Assembly: GCA_910576125.1 (NCBI GenBank)
Contig: CAJTHM010000006.1
Span: forward strand, 62,001-126,000
Reading direction: 5' to 3'
Length of the DNA stretch: 64,000 nt
Source of the DNA: Lachnospiraceae bacterium
GTDB taxonomy: Bacteria; Bacillota; Clostridia; Lachnospirales; Lachnospiraceae
Shown here: piece by piece, positions 10,101 through 18,144 of the stretch
Position numbering within the stretch: the first letter of the stretch is position 1
How the letters are laid out: each line of letters starts with the position of its first letter
Program-made: the position numbers and the translations under genes
Notes under the pieces: generated by a model
What the model was told of the DNA's origin: nothing
Databases searched by the model: none
The model's input: the letters and a program-made list of their open reading frames with translations, nothing else

Positions 10101-10292
10101 GGAGGGGCGGGTACAATCACGATTCACGTTACAAATTCCCCAAGCGTGACAGTAGCAGGCGGAGGGGATACAAGCGGAATCAAAGAGCAGTTACAGCAGT
10201 ATGACGAGGAATTTTTAGAGAAGTTGCGGGAAATCATACGCACGATTCTAAAAGAGCAGAGAGAACAGGAGGGCAGGGTAGCTTATGCTTGA
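7173..10292 (+). CDS. Tail tape measure protein (TP901 type)
   Basis: 1039 residues. GTG 7173 is preferred because AAGGAG lies 6-7 bases upstream and the product then begins VAAAKQFELLFQLTARLGPNF, the common opening. Order: long N-terminal coiled coil (about 20-165), conserved TP901 core (about 200-400, AMAKVGTIADTN ... STILNAYGMEASKV), hydrophobic segments, then about 650-820 a run of 11-residue-type repeats (ILPVIxQLVQ, VLPVFIxLxNTIVPI) and a tail. It sets tail length and is threaded in the tube. It overlaps the frameshift product upstream and the X gene downstream. Confidence 0.93.
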   Translation: MAAAKQFELLFQLTARLGPNFSQSFKNASKTMNALQNDLRSADQKLKDVSAYQKQQNAVAKSRARVNELQAEHERLTREIEETGQATPELTRQLQANERALQKAEDATAREEERLQELSDTLREAGVNTDNLGRDTEELRQQYERLEQTQKKVQEITEKQAANKQAISQTKAQLGGLIGTVTAIGAAIYAGPVKNAQEFQTAMAKVGTIADTNVVPLAQLRQEIIALSNETGKSVNDLAEDVYNAISAGQDTADAVGFVENATKLATAGFAESGQAVDVLSTILNAYGMEASKVTDVSDMLIQIQNKGKTTVAELSSSMGKIIPTANANNVALEQLGAGYAILTSKGIATAEATTYMNGMLNELGKSGSQTDKILRSKTGKSFSELMKSGYSLADVLQIVQEDAEGSGKSLSDMFSSSEAGKAALSLMSDGVDSFNESVQGMLDSCGATEEAYAKMMDTTETKVAKAKNSISNLGTVLGDMLLPYVGMVADKVSEVVTKFSEFAQENPQVIATVAKVAAGLVGLKAGGLLAKLGFLQVKGGILSVQKAFTMIKGLGITKYLSNMGGGFGGILTKVAPLVGVIAAVGGAIYYVSTHLEQVRGFIQKTFGDEGLAVFDKLWGIITQVGTAIKDAFFTSGSGVLDTLKSVLPTIINTLQTGLLPILPMIADLFMQILPLIGQLVTAILPVLGELLSAVITVLASLIAEILPVIVQLISAILPLVLQIVQSVLPVFIQLVNTIVPILVQIIQAVLPVIIQLVQTLLPIIMQIVDAVLPVFISLLNTIVPIFQNIIQAILPVLQQLLQALIPVIQLVAEIFANVLGTALQSIANIVSSVMQVFQGLIDFITGVFTGNWSQAWEGIKSIFSGVFSGLGEIFKAPFKVIVSVINTVIRGLNKLKVPDWVPGIGGMGINIPEIPGFAKGTNRTPSTFIAGENGPELITDAANRKVFTAAQTGQIFNNMAQAGNLNTANNVNATAGGAGTITIHVTNSPSVTVAGGGDTSGIKEQLQQYDEEFLEKLREIIRTILKEQREQEGRVAYA

Positions 10293-10509
10293 TACATATA
10301 CCACGAAATCGGGGGATACATGGGATACGGTAGCCTACAAGGTATGGGGAAACGAAATGTATATGGATACTCTGATTAAGGCGAATTTAGAGCATAAGGA
10401 TACCTTTATTTTTCCGGCAGGGGTCATTTTGACCTTGCCGGAAATCACGTTGGAGGTATCCGATTCCCTGCCACCGTGGAAGAAAGGAGGGGTGGCGGTA
10501 AATGAGTGA
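10285..10509 (+). CDS. Tail protein X (LysM-like)
   Basis: 74 residues in the P2 gpX family: TYTTKSGDTWDTVAYKVWGN..YMDTLIKAN ... FPAGVILTLP is a LysM-like fold. It is a small hub/baseplate protein. It overlaps the tape-measure stop by 8 bases and the D gene start by 8 bases, indicating tight coupling. Confidence 0.88.
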   Translation: MLDTYTTKSGDTWDTVAYKVWGNEMYMDTLIKANLEHKDTFIFPAGVILTLPEITLEVSDSLPPWKKGGVAVNE

Positions 10510-11827
10510 CAGGACATTAGCAAGGCGGACGGCGGTAAAACTCTATTTCAAGGGCAGGGATATTTCAAAGGACCTTTCAAAATATCTGCTATCCCTTTCT
10601 TTTACGGACAAGGAAGAGGACGAAACGGACGATATTTCTATATCGCTTGACGATAGAGAGGGTAAATGGATTAAGGATTGGTTAAACACAAATAAGGCAG
10701 CACAGACCAAGACGGAAACAGTTACCACGCAGGGGGAAATAAAGGTAGGTAATATCGTGCAGTTTAAGGGGGGACCGGTATACATATCCTCAATGGCAGC
10801 AGCACCGACCGTTACAAGGGGTGCAAGTAAATGTAAATGTACGATAGCAAATTCAAACGCCCACCCCTACCACCTTATATCACAGGACGGGGCGAGGGTC
10901 TACGGTTGGGTCAATGCTTCAGACGTTGAGGGCGAAACGGTAACAACGACCAAAACAACCAAGGTATCCGAGAAAAGAGCATTTAAGGGTACGGAAATAC
11001 ACGCTATGGTTATTCAGAAAAACCCATATTCGGACGGAAAGGATAAGGTATTGGATTGCGGGGTTTTTGAGATTGACAGCGTAAACTATACGGGGCCGCC
11101 CCAAAAGCTGACAATAAAGGCTACGTCAATCCCTTATAAGGCAAAATTAAGGCAGACGAAGTATAACAGGCAATGGGAGAATACGACCCTTAAAAATATG
11201 GCGGAGAAGATAGCCAAACGAAGCAACATGAAACTTATGTATCTGTCAAACGCCAACCCGGTTTACAAGCGGAAAGAACAGGTAAACATGACGGACATTG
11301 CATTTCTGAAAAAGATGTGCAAAAGGGCGGGAATATCCTTAAAAGTCACGTCAAAGACAATCGTATTATTTGACGCAGCGGACTTTGAGAAAAAGGCAGA
11401 GGTAAAAAAGATAAAGGCAGGAAAGGGAAATATAATAAGCTATAATTTTACCACGAAAACGGCGGATACCGCCTATTCGTCCTGCCACGTCATTTATACA
11501 GACCCGAACACAAAGGAAACCATAGAAGCAACCTATACGCCGGAAAACGCAAATTCAGACGGTCAAACACTGGAAGTAAAACGGAAAGTGTCAAGCGTGG
11601 CGGAAGCCAAGGAGTTAGCGAGGAAATCCCTAAGAGCCAAGAACAAAGGGGAAACAACGGCAGAATTTACGCTTGTGGGCGACGTGGATTATGTGGCAGG
11701 AATCACGGTTAGGGTATATGGGTATGGGGAATTTAACGGAAAATACATTGTAGAGCAGGCAACGCATAATATCACGGGCGGTTACAAAGTACAGATAAAA
11801 TTGCGTAGTTGTTTGGAGGGATATTGA
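10502..11827 (+). CDS. Baseplate hub protein D (late control D family) with inserted SH3-like module
   Basis: 441 residues. The N terminus (LYFKGRDISKDLSKYLLSLS ... DDISISLDDREGKWIKDW) and C terminus (DTAYSSCHVIYTDP ... GITVRVYGYGEFNGKYIVEQ) are the gpD/gp27-like hub fold that sits at the tail tip. Unusually, about residues 78-146 form an SH3-like module (VGNIVQFKGGPVYISS ... HPYHLISQDGARVYGWVNAS) matching the repeats in both endolysins of this phage. The insertion may bind cell wall at the tail tip. Confidence 0.88.
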   Translation: MSDRTLARRTAVKLYFKGRDISKDLSKYLLSLSFTDKEEDETDDISISLDDREGKWIKDWLNTNKAAQTKTETVTTQGEIKVGNIVQFKGGPVYISSMAAAPTVTRGASKCKCTIANSNAHPYHLISQDGARVYGWVNASDVEGETVTTTKTTKVSEKRAFKGTEIHAMVIQKNPYSDGKDKVLDCGVFEIDSVNYTGPPQKLTIKATSIPYKAKLRQTKYNRQWENTTLKNMAEKIAKRSNMKLMYLSNANPVYKRKEQVNMTDIAFLKKMCKRAGISLKVTSKTIVLFDAADFEKKAEVKKIKAGKGNIISYNFTTKTADTAYSSCHVIYTDPNTKETIEATYTPENANSDGQTLEVKRKVSSVAEAKELARKSLRAKNKGETTAEFTLVGDVDYVAGITVRVYGYGEFNGKYIVEQATHNITGGYKVQIKLRSCLEGY

Positions 11828-12130
11828 TTGCAGCAGTTTGATGATAACGATATGCAGGAATTAAAGGATATTGTGAGGGTCGGGATTGTAAGCAGCGTGA
11901 ACGCCGGGGCAATGACGGCGAGGGTAAAGATACAGGACCAGGGAATAGTGACGGGGGATTTAAAGATAGTGCAGAATCCGCCAAAAGCGGAAATAAAAAT
12001 TAAAAGCGGAAGCTGCCCGGCGGATTGTGAGGTTGAAATAAAGCCGTGGATACCCAAAGTAGGGCAATGGGTTTTGTGCCTGTTTAAGCCGGATGGGGAG
12101 GGCGACGGCTTTATATTGGGAGGTATCTAA
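11828..12130 (+). CDS. Baseplate assembly protein V-like
   Basis: 100 residues with a small OB-type beta domain (VGIVSSVNAGAMTARVKIQDQG ... PKVGQWVLCLFKPDGEGDGFILGGI), matching the spike/gpV N-terminal domain. It lacks the long C-terminal needle of full gpV. TTG 11828 is taken as start (GGAGG 8 bases upstream); ATG 11852 is the alternative. Confidence 0.75.
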   Translation: MQQFDDNDMQELKDIVRVGIVSSVNAGAMTARVKIQDQGIVTGDLKIVQNPPKAEIKIKSGSCPADCEVEIKPWIPKVGQWVLCLFKPDGEGDGFILGGI

Positions 12131-12528
12131 TGGCACAGGTAGGAACGCTTGGCGACATTGTTTTTAAAGTATCTGAAAAAACGGTACAGACGTTTGACGG
12201 ATTACAGATTGAAAGCAAGACCAATTATGCAAAGCATACAAGGCATAACAAAAAGCCGTTGTTGGAGTTTCAGTACAATGATACGGACACGGCGAGTTTT
12301 TCTATGTATCTGTCCGCATTTCTTGGGGTAAACCCTAAGACAATGCAGGCGAAAATAGATAAGTACCGCAAGCAGGGGAAAATACTTACATTGGTTATAG
12401 GTGGCAAGAAATACGGCACGAAATGGGTCATTACGTCACATTCCAAAGGCTATAAGAGGTTCGACAATAAAGGGAATCTATTGATTGCGGAAAGCAAGGT
12501 ATCATTAGAGGAATACCCGGAAAGGTAG
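12130..12528 (+). CDS. Tail protein U-like
   Basis: 132 residues resembling P2 gpU: GTLGDIVFKVS at the N terminus, then FSMYLSAFLGVNPKTMQAKIDKY and the C-terminal KWVITSHSKGYKRFDNKGNL. Shares one base with the preceding stop (TAATG). Expected to act in tail completion or at the hub. Confidence 0.75.
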   Translation: MAQVGTLGDIVFKVSEKTVQTFDGLQIESKTNYAKHTRHNKKPLLEFQYNDTDTASFSMYLSAFLGVNPKTMQAKIDKYRKQGKILTLVIGGKKYGTKWVITSHSKGYKRFDNKGNLLIAESKVSLEEYPER

Positions 12529-12534
12529 GGTTGT

Positions 12535-12876
12535 ATGGGGTACGTCATAGACACAACGGAAAAGGAAAATATAAACCTTGCCCCCGGAACGGTGGAAGAG
12601 GAAGTAATACAGAATCTTTGGTTTTTGTATTCCTCATTGGAGTATGATGTACCGTTAGACCGGGCATTGGGATTAAACGCCACATACATAGATAAGCCGA
12701 TAGAAGCAGCCAAGGCATTAGCGACAACGGACATTTACGACAAGACCGAGGAATACGAGCCAAGGGCGGAAATCACAAACATAGATTTTAAGGCGGATTA
12801 TGAAAGGGGCATATTAAAGCCGATAGTGGAGGTAGAAATAAATGGAGAATACGAAAAAGAGGAATATACCGAGTAA
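12535..12876 (+). CDS. Baseplate wedge protein W (gp25-like)
   Basis: 113 residues with the gp25/lysozyme-like wedge pattern: EEEVIQNLWFLYSSLEYDVPLDR near the N terminus and EPRAEITNIDF in the C-terminal half. It forms the inner baseplate and nucleates the sheath. Its end overlaps the J gene by 35 bases. Confidence 0.88.
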   Translation: MGYVIDTTEKENINLAPGTVEEEVIQNLWFLYSSLEYDVPLDRALGLNATYIDKPIEAAKALATTDIYDKTEEYEPRAEITNIDFKADYERGILKPIVEVEINGEYEKEEYTE

Positions 12877-13987
12877 TCTTCCCGAAGTCGAGTTTGTGGA
12901 CACCAACACGGAAGCATTGGTAAATAAACTCATAGCAGGGTATGAGGAAATCACGGGCAGGACGCTTTACCCGGCAGACCCGGTAAGGGCGTTCATATTA
13001 TGGCTTGCAAGCGTCTTAGTGCAGGAGCGGGTACAGATAAATGAATCGGCAAAGCAGAATCTTCCAAGGTATGCGGTAGGTAAAAACTTGGATTCCCTTA
13101 GTGAGATTTTCCATAACACATACAGATTGCAGCCGACCGCAGCGAGTACAACGCTTGGATTCTACATTACCACGACTTTAGAGCAGGATTACATCATAAC
13201 GGACACACTGGAAGTAACCGTAGACGGCTTTATAAATTTTGCCACAACGGATTATCTGATATTCAAGGCGGGCGAAAACTACGCAGAGGTAAAGGCGGTA
13301 TGCACGACCGCAGGAACGGCGGGGAATGACTTTGTACCCGGACAGGTAAACAAATTAGTATCAGATGAATTTCTGTATTTCAAAGAGGTATCAAATACAA
13401 CCGTGACGGCAGGAGGGAGCGAAGAGGAAAGCGACACGGCATTTTATAACCGCATGAGGGAAAGCGAGGAATCATACACGACAGCCGGACCCCGTGGAAG
13501 CTATATTTATCATGCCAAGTCGGTATCCTCACAAATAAGTGACGTTTCAGCGGAAAGCCCGGAACCCGGAATAGCGGATATTAGAATCATGCTATACGGC
13601 GGGGAGTTGCCGGATAAGGAATTGATAGACCGGGTACAGGAGTATTTGAGTGCGGACGATATTAGACCAATGACGGATAAGGTAATAGTGGCAGCACCTA
13701 CTACGATACCGTTTGACATTGAAGCGGTTTATTACATATCAAGGGATAAATCAGCAAGCACAAAGGAAATCCAAAGGGCCGTTGACTTGGCGGAGGAAAA
13801 TTACATATTATGGCAGACCTCTAAAATGGGGCGGGATATTAACCCGTCCTATTTTAATGCTATGCTTATGGAATCCGGCATTAAAAGGGTGGAGATTGTA
13901 AAGCCTGCATTTACGACAATCCCAAAGGGGAGCGTGGCGGTCATAAGGGATTGCAATATATCTTTCGGGGGTGTGGAAGATGAATAA
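12842..13987 (+). CDS. Baseplate J-like protein
   Basis: 381-residue baseplate wedge protein of the gpJ/gp6 type: FILWLASVLVQERVQINESA, YAVGKNLDSLSEIF and the family core with ESYTTAGPRGSYIYHAKSVS and PGIADIRIMLYGGELP. It connects hub, W and fibre proteins. It overlaps W upstream and the I gene downstream by 8 bases. Confidence 0.92.
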   Translation: MENTKKRNIPSNLPEVEFVDTNTEALVNKLIAGYEEITGRTLYPADPVRAFILWLASVLVQERVQINESAKQNLPRYAVGKNLDSLSEIFHNTYRLQPTAASTTLGFYITTTLEQDYIITDTLEVTVDGFINFATTDYLIFKAGENYAEVKAVCTTAGTAGNDFVPGQVNKLVSDEFLYFKEVSNTTVTAGGSEEESDTAFYNRMRESEESYTTAGPRGSYIYHAKSVSSQISDVSAESPEPGIADIRIMLYGGELPDKELIDRVQEYLSADDIRPMTDKVIVAAPTTIPFDIEAVYYISRDKSASTKEIQRAVDLAEENYILWQTSKMGRDINPSYFNAMLMESGIKRVEIVKPAFTTIPKGSVAVIRDCNISFGGVEDE

Positions 13988-15194
13988 TATTAAGACGGCA
14001 GATTTTTTACTGTCCTTTCCGCCCGCATTGAAAAAAGATGAAAAAATGCTTGCCTTGGGGCGGTTGATTGCGGAGGAATTGCATATATCCGCATGGGAAG
14101 CAGAAAAGAACGTCATATATGCGAATATAGACAGCTTAACGGAAACGTGGCTTGACGTATTAGCCTATGATTTGCATGTGGATTGGTACGATTACGACTA
14201 CCCGATAGAAGCGAAAAGGGCAATCATAAAGGACAGCGTAAGGGTACACCAAAAATTAGGAACTAAGGCAGCGGTAGAAAGGGCGTTAGGGGGGATACAC
14301 CCACAGAGCGAAATTGAGGAATGGTTTTCATACAACGGAAAGCCGTATTGTTTCCGTATAGTGCTTGATACCACAAATTCGAGGGTTGCAGCAGATTATG
14401 ACGAGATTGTAAAGACGGTTGACATATACAAGCGTCTTACGGCTCATTTGGACGGATTATATTACCAATGCTCTATTTGTGTGGTAGTAATGCCACACAC
14501 GGAGTATTTTTTATTTTCTACGCCTATGACAGGGCAGTTAAGGGCAGGCACAGAGCCATACAGGAACACGGAGGGGGCGGTAGAAAATGCGGTTATCAGC
14601 ATAAACGCAAGGGCAGCAGGGTATATAGCCGAAGCCGTGAGGACCGGCACGAAGCCGGACAGAAATATAGTGTTTTCCACGCAGGATAGCGAGATTGTGA
14701 CCGATTCGGACACGAAAGGTTATCCGTTTACGAGCAATCAGACAGGAAAAGCCAAAGCAGGCACAACCCCATACATAGACACCGTAGGCGGTGCAGGGAG
14801 CGAGGGAGTGACGGCAACGGCAGCAGGGCAGGGGTATAAATTCGATTCCGATTTGGCAGGCACGAAGCCGGACAGAAATATTTTATTTGATTCCGTGGAC
14901 GTGCAGGCGGTGGGGGAAGCGGATTTAGAAGCCTATGTATTTGAAAATGCCTTTACAGGCACGAAGCCGAAAAGAAATGTTGTATTTTCGGGGCAGACGG
15001 CGGAAGTCGTGGCGGATTCCGATACCGCAGGGTACGGATACGAAACGCCGACAACGGGAAATGCAACCGCAGGCACGAAGCCGGAAAGGGCCGTAGAAAC
15101 GGCACAGGGGGTAAAAGGCATAGCACAGACGGCAGACACCGACAGTTACCAATACGAGGTCAAGCGTTGCGGTGCTAATCGGTTAAGCAAATAA
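13980..15194 (+). CDS. Tail protein I with repetitive C-terminal region
   Basis: 404 residues from ATG 13980. Residues 1-170 are P2 gpI-like (LLSFPPALKKDEKMLALGRLIAEEL ... VRVHQKLGTKAAVERAL), the baseplate part that carries fibres. After about residue 175 are about five degenerate repeats of 35-45 residues, each with GTKPDRN or a close variant (GTEPYRN, GTTPYID, GTKPKRN, GTKPERA), giving near-identical DNA (aggcacgaagccg). The repeats may form a fibrous stalk for the downstream adhesin. Confidence 0.85.
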   Translation: MNNIKTADFLLSFPPALKKDEKMLALGRLIAEELHISAWEAEKNVIYANIDSLTETWLDVLAYDLHVDWYDYDYPIEAKRAIIKDSVRVHQKLGTKAAVERALGGIHPQSEIEEWFSYNGKPYCFRIVLDTTNSRVAADYDEIVKTVDIYKRLTAHLDGLYYQCSICVVVMPHTEYFLFSTPMTGQLRAGTEPYRNTEGAVENAVISINARAAGYIAEAVRTGTKPDRNIVFSTQDSEIVTDSDTKGYPFTSNQTGKAKAGTTPYIDTVGGAGSEGVTATAAGQGYKFDSDLAGTKPDRNILFDSVDVQAVGEADLEAYVFENAFTGTKPKRNVVFSGQTAEVVADSDTAGYGYETPTTGNATAGTKPERAVETAQGVKGIAQTADTDSYQYEVKRCGANRLSK

Positions 15195-15214
15195 AAGTAA
15201 AGGAGATTAAGGAA

Positions 15215-15520
15215 ATGCTTACAGAAAGAGCCTTTGAGAGTTTCAAGAAATTCATTGAAACAAACATTGCATACGCAAAGGTCGAGTATGAGGGTGTGCT
15301 GCATAAAGCGGAGATTGTCAGCCGGGAACGCTTGCCGGACGGCAGGGTAGCACTAAGCATACCGATTACGCCGGAGGTATCGGGGGCCACCACGATAACC
15401 AAGATTCAGTTGTACGATATTGGTAATAAATTGTGGGCGGAAAAAACCGAAGCAATCAAGTTAAAAGGGGTGCAGCAGGGCGTACTGTACCGCTTTAGTT
15501 TCAACTTTAAGGAGGAATAG
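15215..15520 (+). CDS. Hypothetical tail-fibre region protein
   Basis: 101 residues: an N-terminal helix (ERAFESFKKFIETNIAYAKVE) then a beta-rich domain (ALSIPITPEVSGATTITKIQLYD). Such small proteins lie between gpI and adhesin genes in many clostridial myophages. Function unknown. Confidence 0.55.
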   Translation: MLTERAFESFKKFIETNIAYAKVEYEGVLHKAEIVSRERLPDGRVALSIPITPEVSGATTITKIQLYDIGNKLWAEKTEAIKLKGVQQGVLYRFSFNFKEE

Positions 15521-15525
15521 CGGAA

Positions 15526-16020
15526 ATGGGATTATTCAAGATTTGGAAAGACCATGTAACGCAGTTTAGCAACCGTTACAAGGAAATCAACAACGCAGAC
15601 GGCACGATAACCCATGAAGCGGTAGAGGGCGAGGTAATACAGGAGGGTACACCACAGAACGCAAAGAACTTTAACGATATGGAGCAGCGTATTTTGGCAG
15701 CCGGGGAGGTTGCCGGACTTGCTATGTTAAAGGTCGGGGCGGTGGAAAGCAAGGTTGAGGGATTGGCAGGAGAGATTATCGAAACGACCTTAACCAATTC
15801 CAAAGAGTACCCTTTCAACAATTCCAAAAAGACCCTTGCACTCAAAACACCGAGGGGCAATTTGGACTATACCGTATTCGTGGAATCAAGCACGGAGGAC
15901 GCAGGCGGGATAGGGGAAATCAAGATAACCGATAAGCAGTTGAACGGTTTTAAGATTGAGTTTACCGGGGCCGCCAAGGAAGTATCCGTAAAATGCACCG
16001 TACAGGGAGGTTACGCATAA
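15526..16020 (+). CDS. Putative tail fibre/appendage protein
   Basis: 164 residues: N-terminal segment WKDHVTQFSNRYKEINNADG..THEAVEGEVIQEGTPQNAKNFN, of the kind that opens phage fibre proteins, then a helix and a C-terminal beta domain. Probably a structural link near the tail tip. The last base overlaps the next ATG. Confidence 0.55.
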   Translation: MGLFKIWKDHVTQFSNRYKEINNADGTITHEAVEGEVIQEGTPQNAKNFNDMEQRILAAGEVAGLAMLKVGAVESKVEGLAGEIIETTLTNSKEYPFNNSKKTLALKTPRGNLDYTVFVESSTEDAGGIGEIKITDKQLNGFKIEFTGAAKEVSVKCTVQGGYA

Positions 16021-16196
16021 TGGCAAACGTGATTATCAAAAGTGCGGAAAGAAAGGCACAGACGGCAGCAGTATTGAACGCCTACGGCGTGGGCGGTGGC
16101 AGGGCGACCGTAGCACAGAGGGAAGCAGCCGAGCATATCGCAGTACGTTCCGAGGAAGCGTACAAGGAATTACAGAGAATGGGAGGTAAAAGGTAA
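16020..16196 (+). CDS. Small phage protein of unknown function
   Basis: 58 residues from ATG 16020 (GGGAGG upstream inside the previous gene). Mostly helical and charged (SEEAYKELQRMGGKR). Coupled at both ends by one-base overlaps, so it belongs to the fibre operon. Confidence 0.6.
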   Translation: MANVIIKSAERKAQTAAVLNAYGVGGGRATVAQREAAEHIAVRSEEAYKELQRMGGKR

Positions 16197-16546
16197 TGGC
16201 AGCAGCTAAGATTATTGTGGTTGAGAAGAACGAGGGCGGGAAAATCCCCTACGAGGTATCGGGTACGAAAATCATCTTTGGAGAAGATGAACTTATGGTA
16301 AATCTGAAAACCCGGCAGCGTGACTATGAAACAACGCTTGACATTTGCAAGGACAAGGAAAACGGCTTGACGGTCGGGGTCAATACGTCCTCTACGGAAT
16401 ATGTGGCACAGGTCACAATCCCCGCCCGTGAATATGAGATTACGGACACGGGGAAGCAGGATGAGGACGGCAACCCGGTTATGGAAAAGAACCCGTTGCC
16501 GTTTGACATGAAGAAATGCACGTTGACATTATGGGCGTTAATCTAA
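16196..16546 (+). CDS. Hypothetical phage protein upstream of DGR target
   Basis: 116 residues of apparent beta structure (AAKIIVVEKNEGGKIPYEV ... TTLDICKDKENGLTVGVNTS). Not recognised. Its place directly before the variable adhesin suggests an attachment or assembly partner. Confidence 0.55.
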   Translation: MAAAKIIVVEKNEGGKIPYEVSGTKIIFGEDELMVNLKTRQRDYETTLDICKDKENGLTVGVNTSSTEYVAQVTIPAREYEITDTGKQDEDGNPVMEKNPLPFDMKKCTLTLWALI

Positions 16547-16571
16547 TCTGATTTAAGGAGGATAATATACA

Positions 16572-17618
16572 ATGGCAAATTTTGACGATTTACAGGGTGC
16601 GGTAGCACAGTTTGGGGCAGGAAACAAGGTTATCTATGATGATATTGGTATGCCGTCCATTATGGTAGGCGTTCCCAAGATGAAGTATTCCGACATTATC
16701 ACGGGCGGTACGGAGGAAGTATTGCCGTTTTTCATTGTGGACGGCGAGGAAAAGGAAGCTATCTATGTTTCCAAGTTTGCTAATATCGTGGAGAATGACC
16801 GGGCGTATTCCTTGGGTATGAAGTTGCCGAGGAATTACATTACTTTCGACCAAGCGGTAGCAGCCTGCAAGGCAAAGGGCAACGGTTGGCATTTGAATCA
16901 GACGGGCATTTTTGCCGTGCTTAATCTGTTATCGCAGAAAATGGGGACCGTACCGCACGGAAACACCAACTACGGAAAGGATTATTACCACGCCTACGAG
17001 CATGGAATACAACCGCAGGGAGAAACAGGGCGGACGCTTACGGGCAGCGGTGGCCCTACATGGTATCACAATCACGATATGTCGGGCATTGCAGACCTTA
17101 ACGGCAATGTGTGGGAGTGGACCGGCGGATTCCGCCTTATGAATGGGGAAATTCAGATTATCCCCTACGGTAACTGCATGAAACTTGATTGCGATATGTC
17201 CGAGGACAGCACCCTTTGGAAAGCAATCATGCCTAACGGCTCATTGGTTGCACCGGGTACGGCAGGCACTTTAAAGATAGACCAAACGAGTGCAACCGCA
17301 GGAATCAGAATCAATACAACAGTGCAGTATCCGACAAGTGGGGATACATATAGATATATTCCGTTCAAGACGCTTACGGCAGCAAGTGGGGTAACTATCC
17401 CGAAACTGTTAATAGCGTTGGGGGTATTCCCGGACGGTGGAATTACAGGATACGGAAACGACCATATTTGGATGCGGAATCACGGCGAAAGGCTGCCTGT
17501 CCGGGGGTCGGGTTTCTCCGATACGTCCTATTCGGGACCGTCCGCCCTCTACTTGAGTTATCCCCGTTCCTACTCTGGCGCCAACGTGGGTTTCCGCTCC
17601 GCTTTTTGCGAACTGTAA
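16572..17618 (+). CDS. DGR variable protein (C-type lectin/FGE-like adhesin)
   Basis: 348 residues. The second half has the formylglycine-generating-enzyme/C-type-lectin type core: NGWHLNQTGIFAVLNLL, then DLNGNVWEWTGGFRL, and ends with the variable segment RGSGFSDTSYSGPSALYLS and FRSAFCEL, the usual end of DGR targets. The N-terminal 100 residues presumably attach it to the baseplate or fibre. Bases 17491-17603 are the variable repeat. Eleven codons differ from the template, mostly Asn (AAC/AAT) to Ser, Asp, Tyr or Gly. It is the predicted receptor-binding protein. AAGGAGG precedes ATG 16572. Confidence 0.93.
   Translation: MANFDDLQGAVAQFGAGNKVIYDDIGMPSIMVGVPKMKYSDIITGGTEEVLPFFIVDGEEKEAIYVSKFANIVENDRAYSLGMKLPRNYITFDQAVAACKAKGNGWHLNQTGIFAVLNLLSQKMGTVPHGNTNYGKDYYHAYEHGIQPQGETGRTLTGSGGPTWYHNHDMSGIADLNGNVWEWTGGFRLMNGEIQIIPYGNCMKLDCDMSEDSTLWKAIMPNGSLVAPGTAGTLKIDQTSATAGIRINTTVQYPTSGDTYRYIPFKTLTAASGVTIPKLLIALGVFPDGGITGYGNDHIWMRNHGERLPVRGSGFSDTSYSGPSALYLSYPRSYSGANVGFRSAFCEL
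17491..17603 (+). repeat. DGR variable repeat (VR)
   Basis: 113 bp aligned without gaps to the template at 18145-18257. There are 13 differences, and all 13 are at template A (to G, T or C); 10 of 23 template adenines are unchanged and no C, G or T position differs. The GC-rich 3' end (gtgggtttccgctccgct) is identical, as expected for the initiation of mutagenic homology. Confidence 0.96.
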
Positions 17619-17640
17619 ACTGAATACTGATAAACTGATA

Positions 17641-17660
17641 GGGTGTGCGGTAGCACACCC
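17641..17660 (+). promoter_or_regulatory. DGR target hairpin/cruciform downstream of VR
   Basis: Perfect 8-bp GC-rich inverted repeat, gggtgtgc and gcacaccc, around the loop ggta, 37 bases past the VR end. Known DGRs (Bordetella phage BPP-1) need such a hairpin with an 8-bp stem and a GRNA loop for efficient retrohoming; GGTA fits GRNA. It could also act as a weak terminator of the target gene, but no T run follows. Confidence 0.8.
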
Positions 17661-17693
17661 TTTGAAAAAATATATCAGCAAGGCAGGGGGAAC

Positions 17694-18110
17694 ATGGAAG
17701 AGAAGCAGGGAACGCAGGGGACCGGGACCAGCAACGGAAACGGGATTTTCCATATAAAAGAGAAAATCTACGAAATGATATTATACGGCAACCCTGCCTT
17801 AAAAGACTTTCCAAAGACTGAAAGGTATGTACTGGCAGGCAAAATAAGGGAATCAATGTATACGGCGTTGGAAATGGCGGTACGGCTTGAAAAGAAATAT
17901 CACAAGAAAACGACCTTGCAGGATTTGGATATTGAAATAGATGTATTAAGGAATCTGCTAAGACTTGCGAAAGACCCGAACCTATACCCAAAACAAAAGC
18001 CTTGTTTGGACTTCCATACTTGGGAAGTATGGATTAAAAAGGTAAACGAAATCGGTTGTATGATTGGCGGTTATATGGAGTGGGTAAACAGCAGGGAGAA
18101 GCAGAAATAA
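17694..18110 (+). CDS. avd: DGR accessory variability determinant (Avd-like)
   Basis: 138 residues from ATG 17694 (aggcaggggg upstream). Four predicted helices: IKEKIYEMILYGNPALKDFP, ERYVLAGKIRESMYTALEMAV, TLQDLDIEIDVLRNLLRLAKD and HTWEVWIKKVNEIGCMIGGY, the four-helix bundle of Avd and its relatives. It binds reverse transcriptase and template RNA during mutagenic copying. It lies between VR and TR, the usual order. Confidence 0.9.
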   Translation: MEEKQGTQGTGTSNGNGIFHIKEKIYEMILYGNPALKDFPKTERYVLAGKIRESMYTALEMAVRLEKKYHKKTTLQDLDIEIDVLRNLLRLAKDPNLYPKQKPCLDFHTWEVWIKKVNEIGCMIGGYMEWVNSREKQK

Positions 18111-18144
18111 AAATACATTGGGAAACAATCACATTTGTATAGGT

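Noticed and set aside
9437..10120. Minus-strand open frame opposite the tape measure
   Set aside because: Composition is a mirror of the hydrophobic tape-measure repeats; no ribosome site or family pattern.
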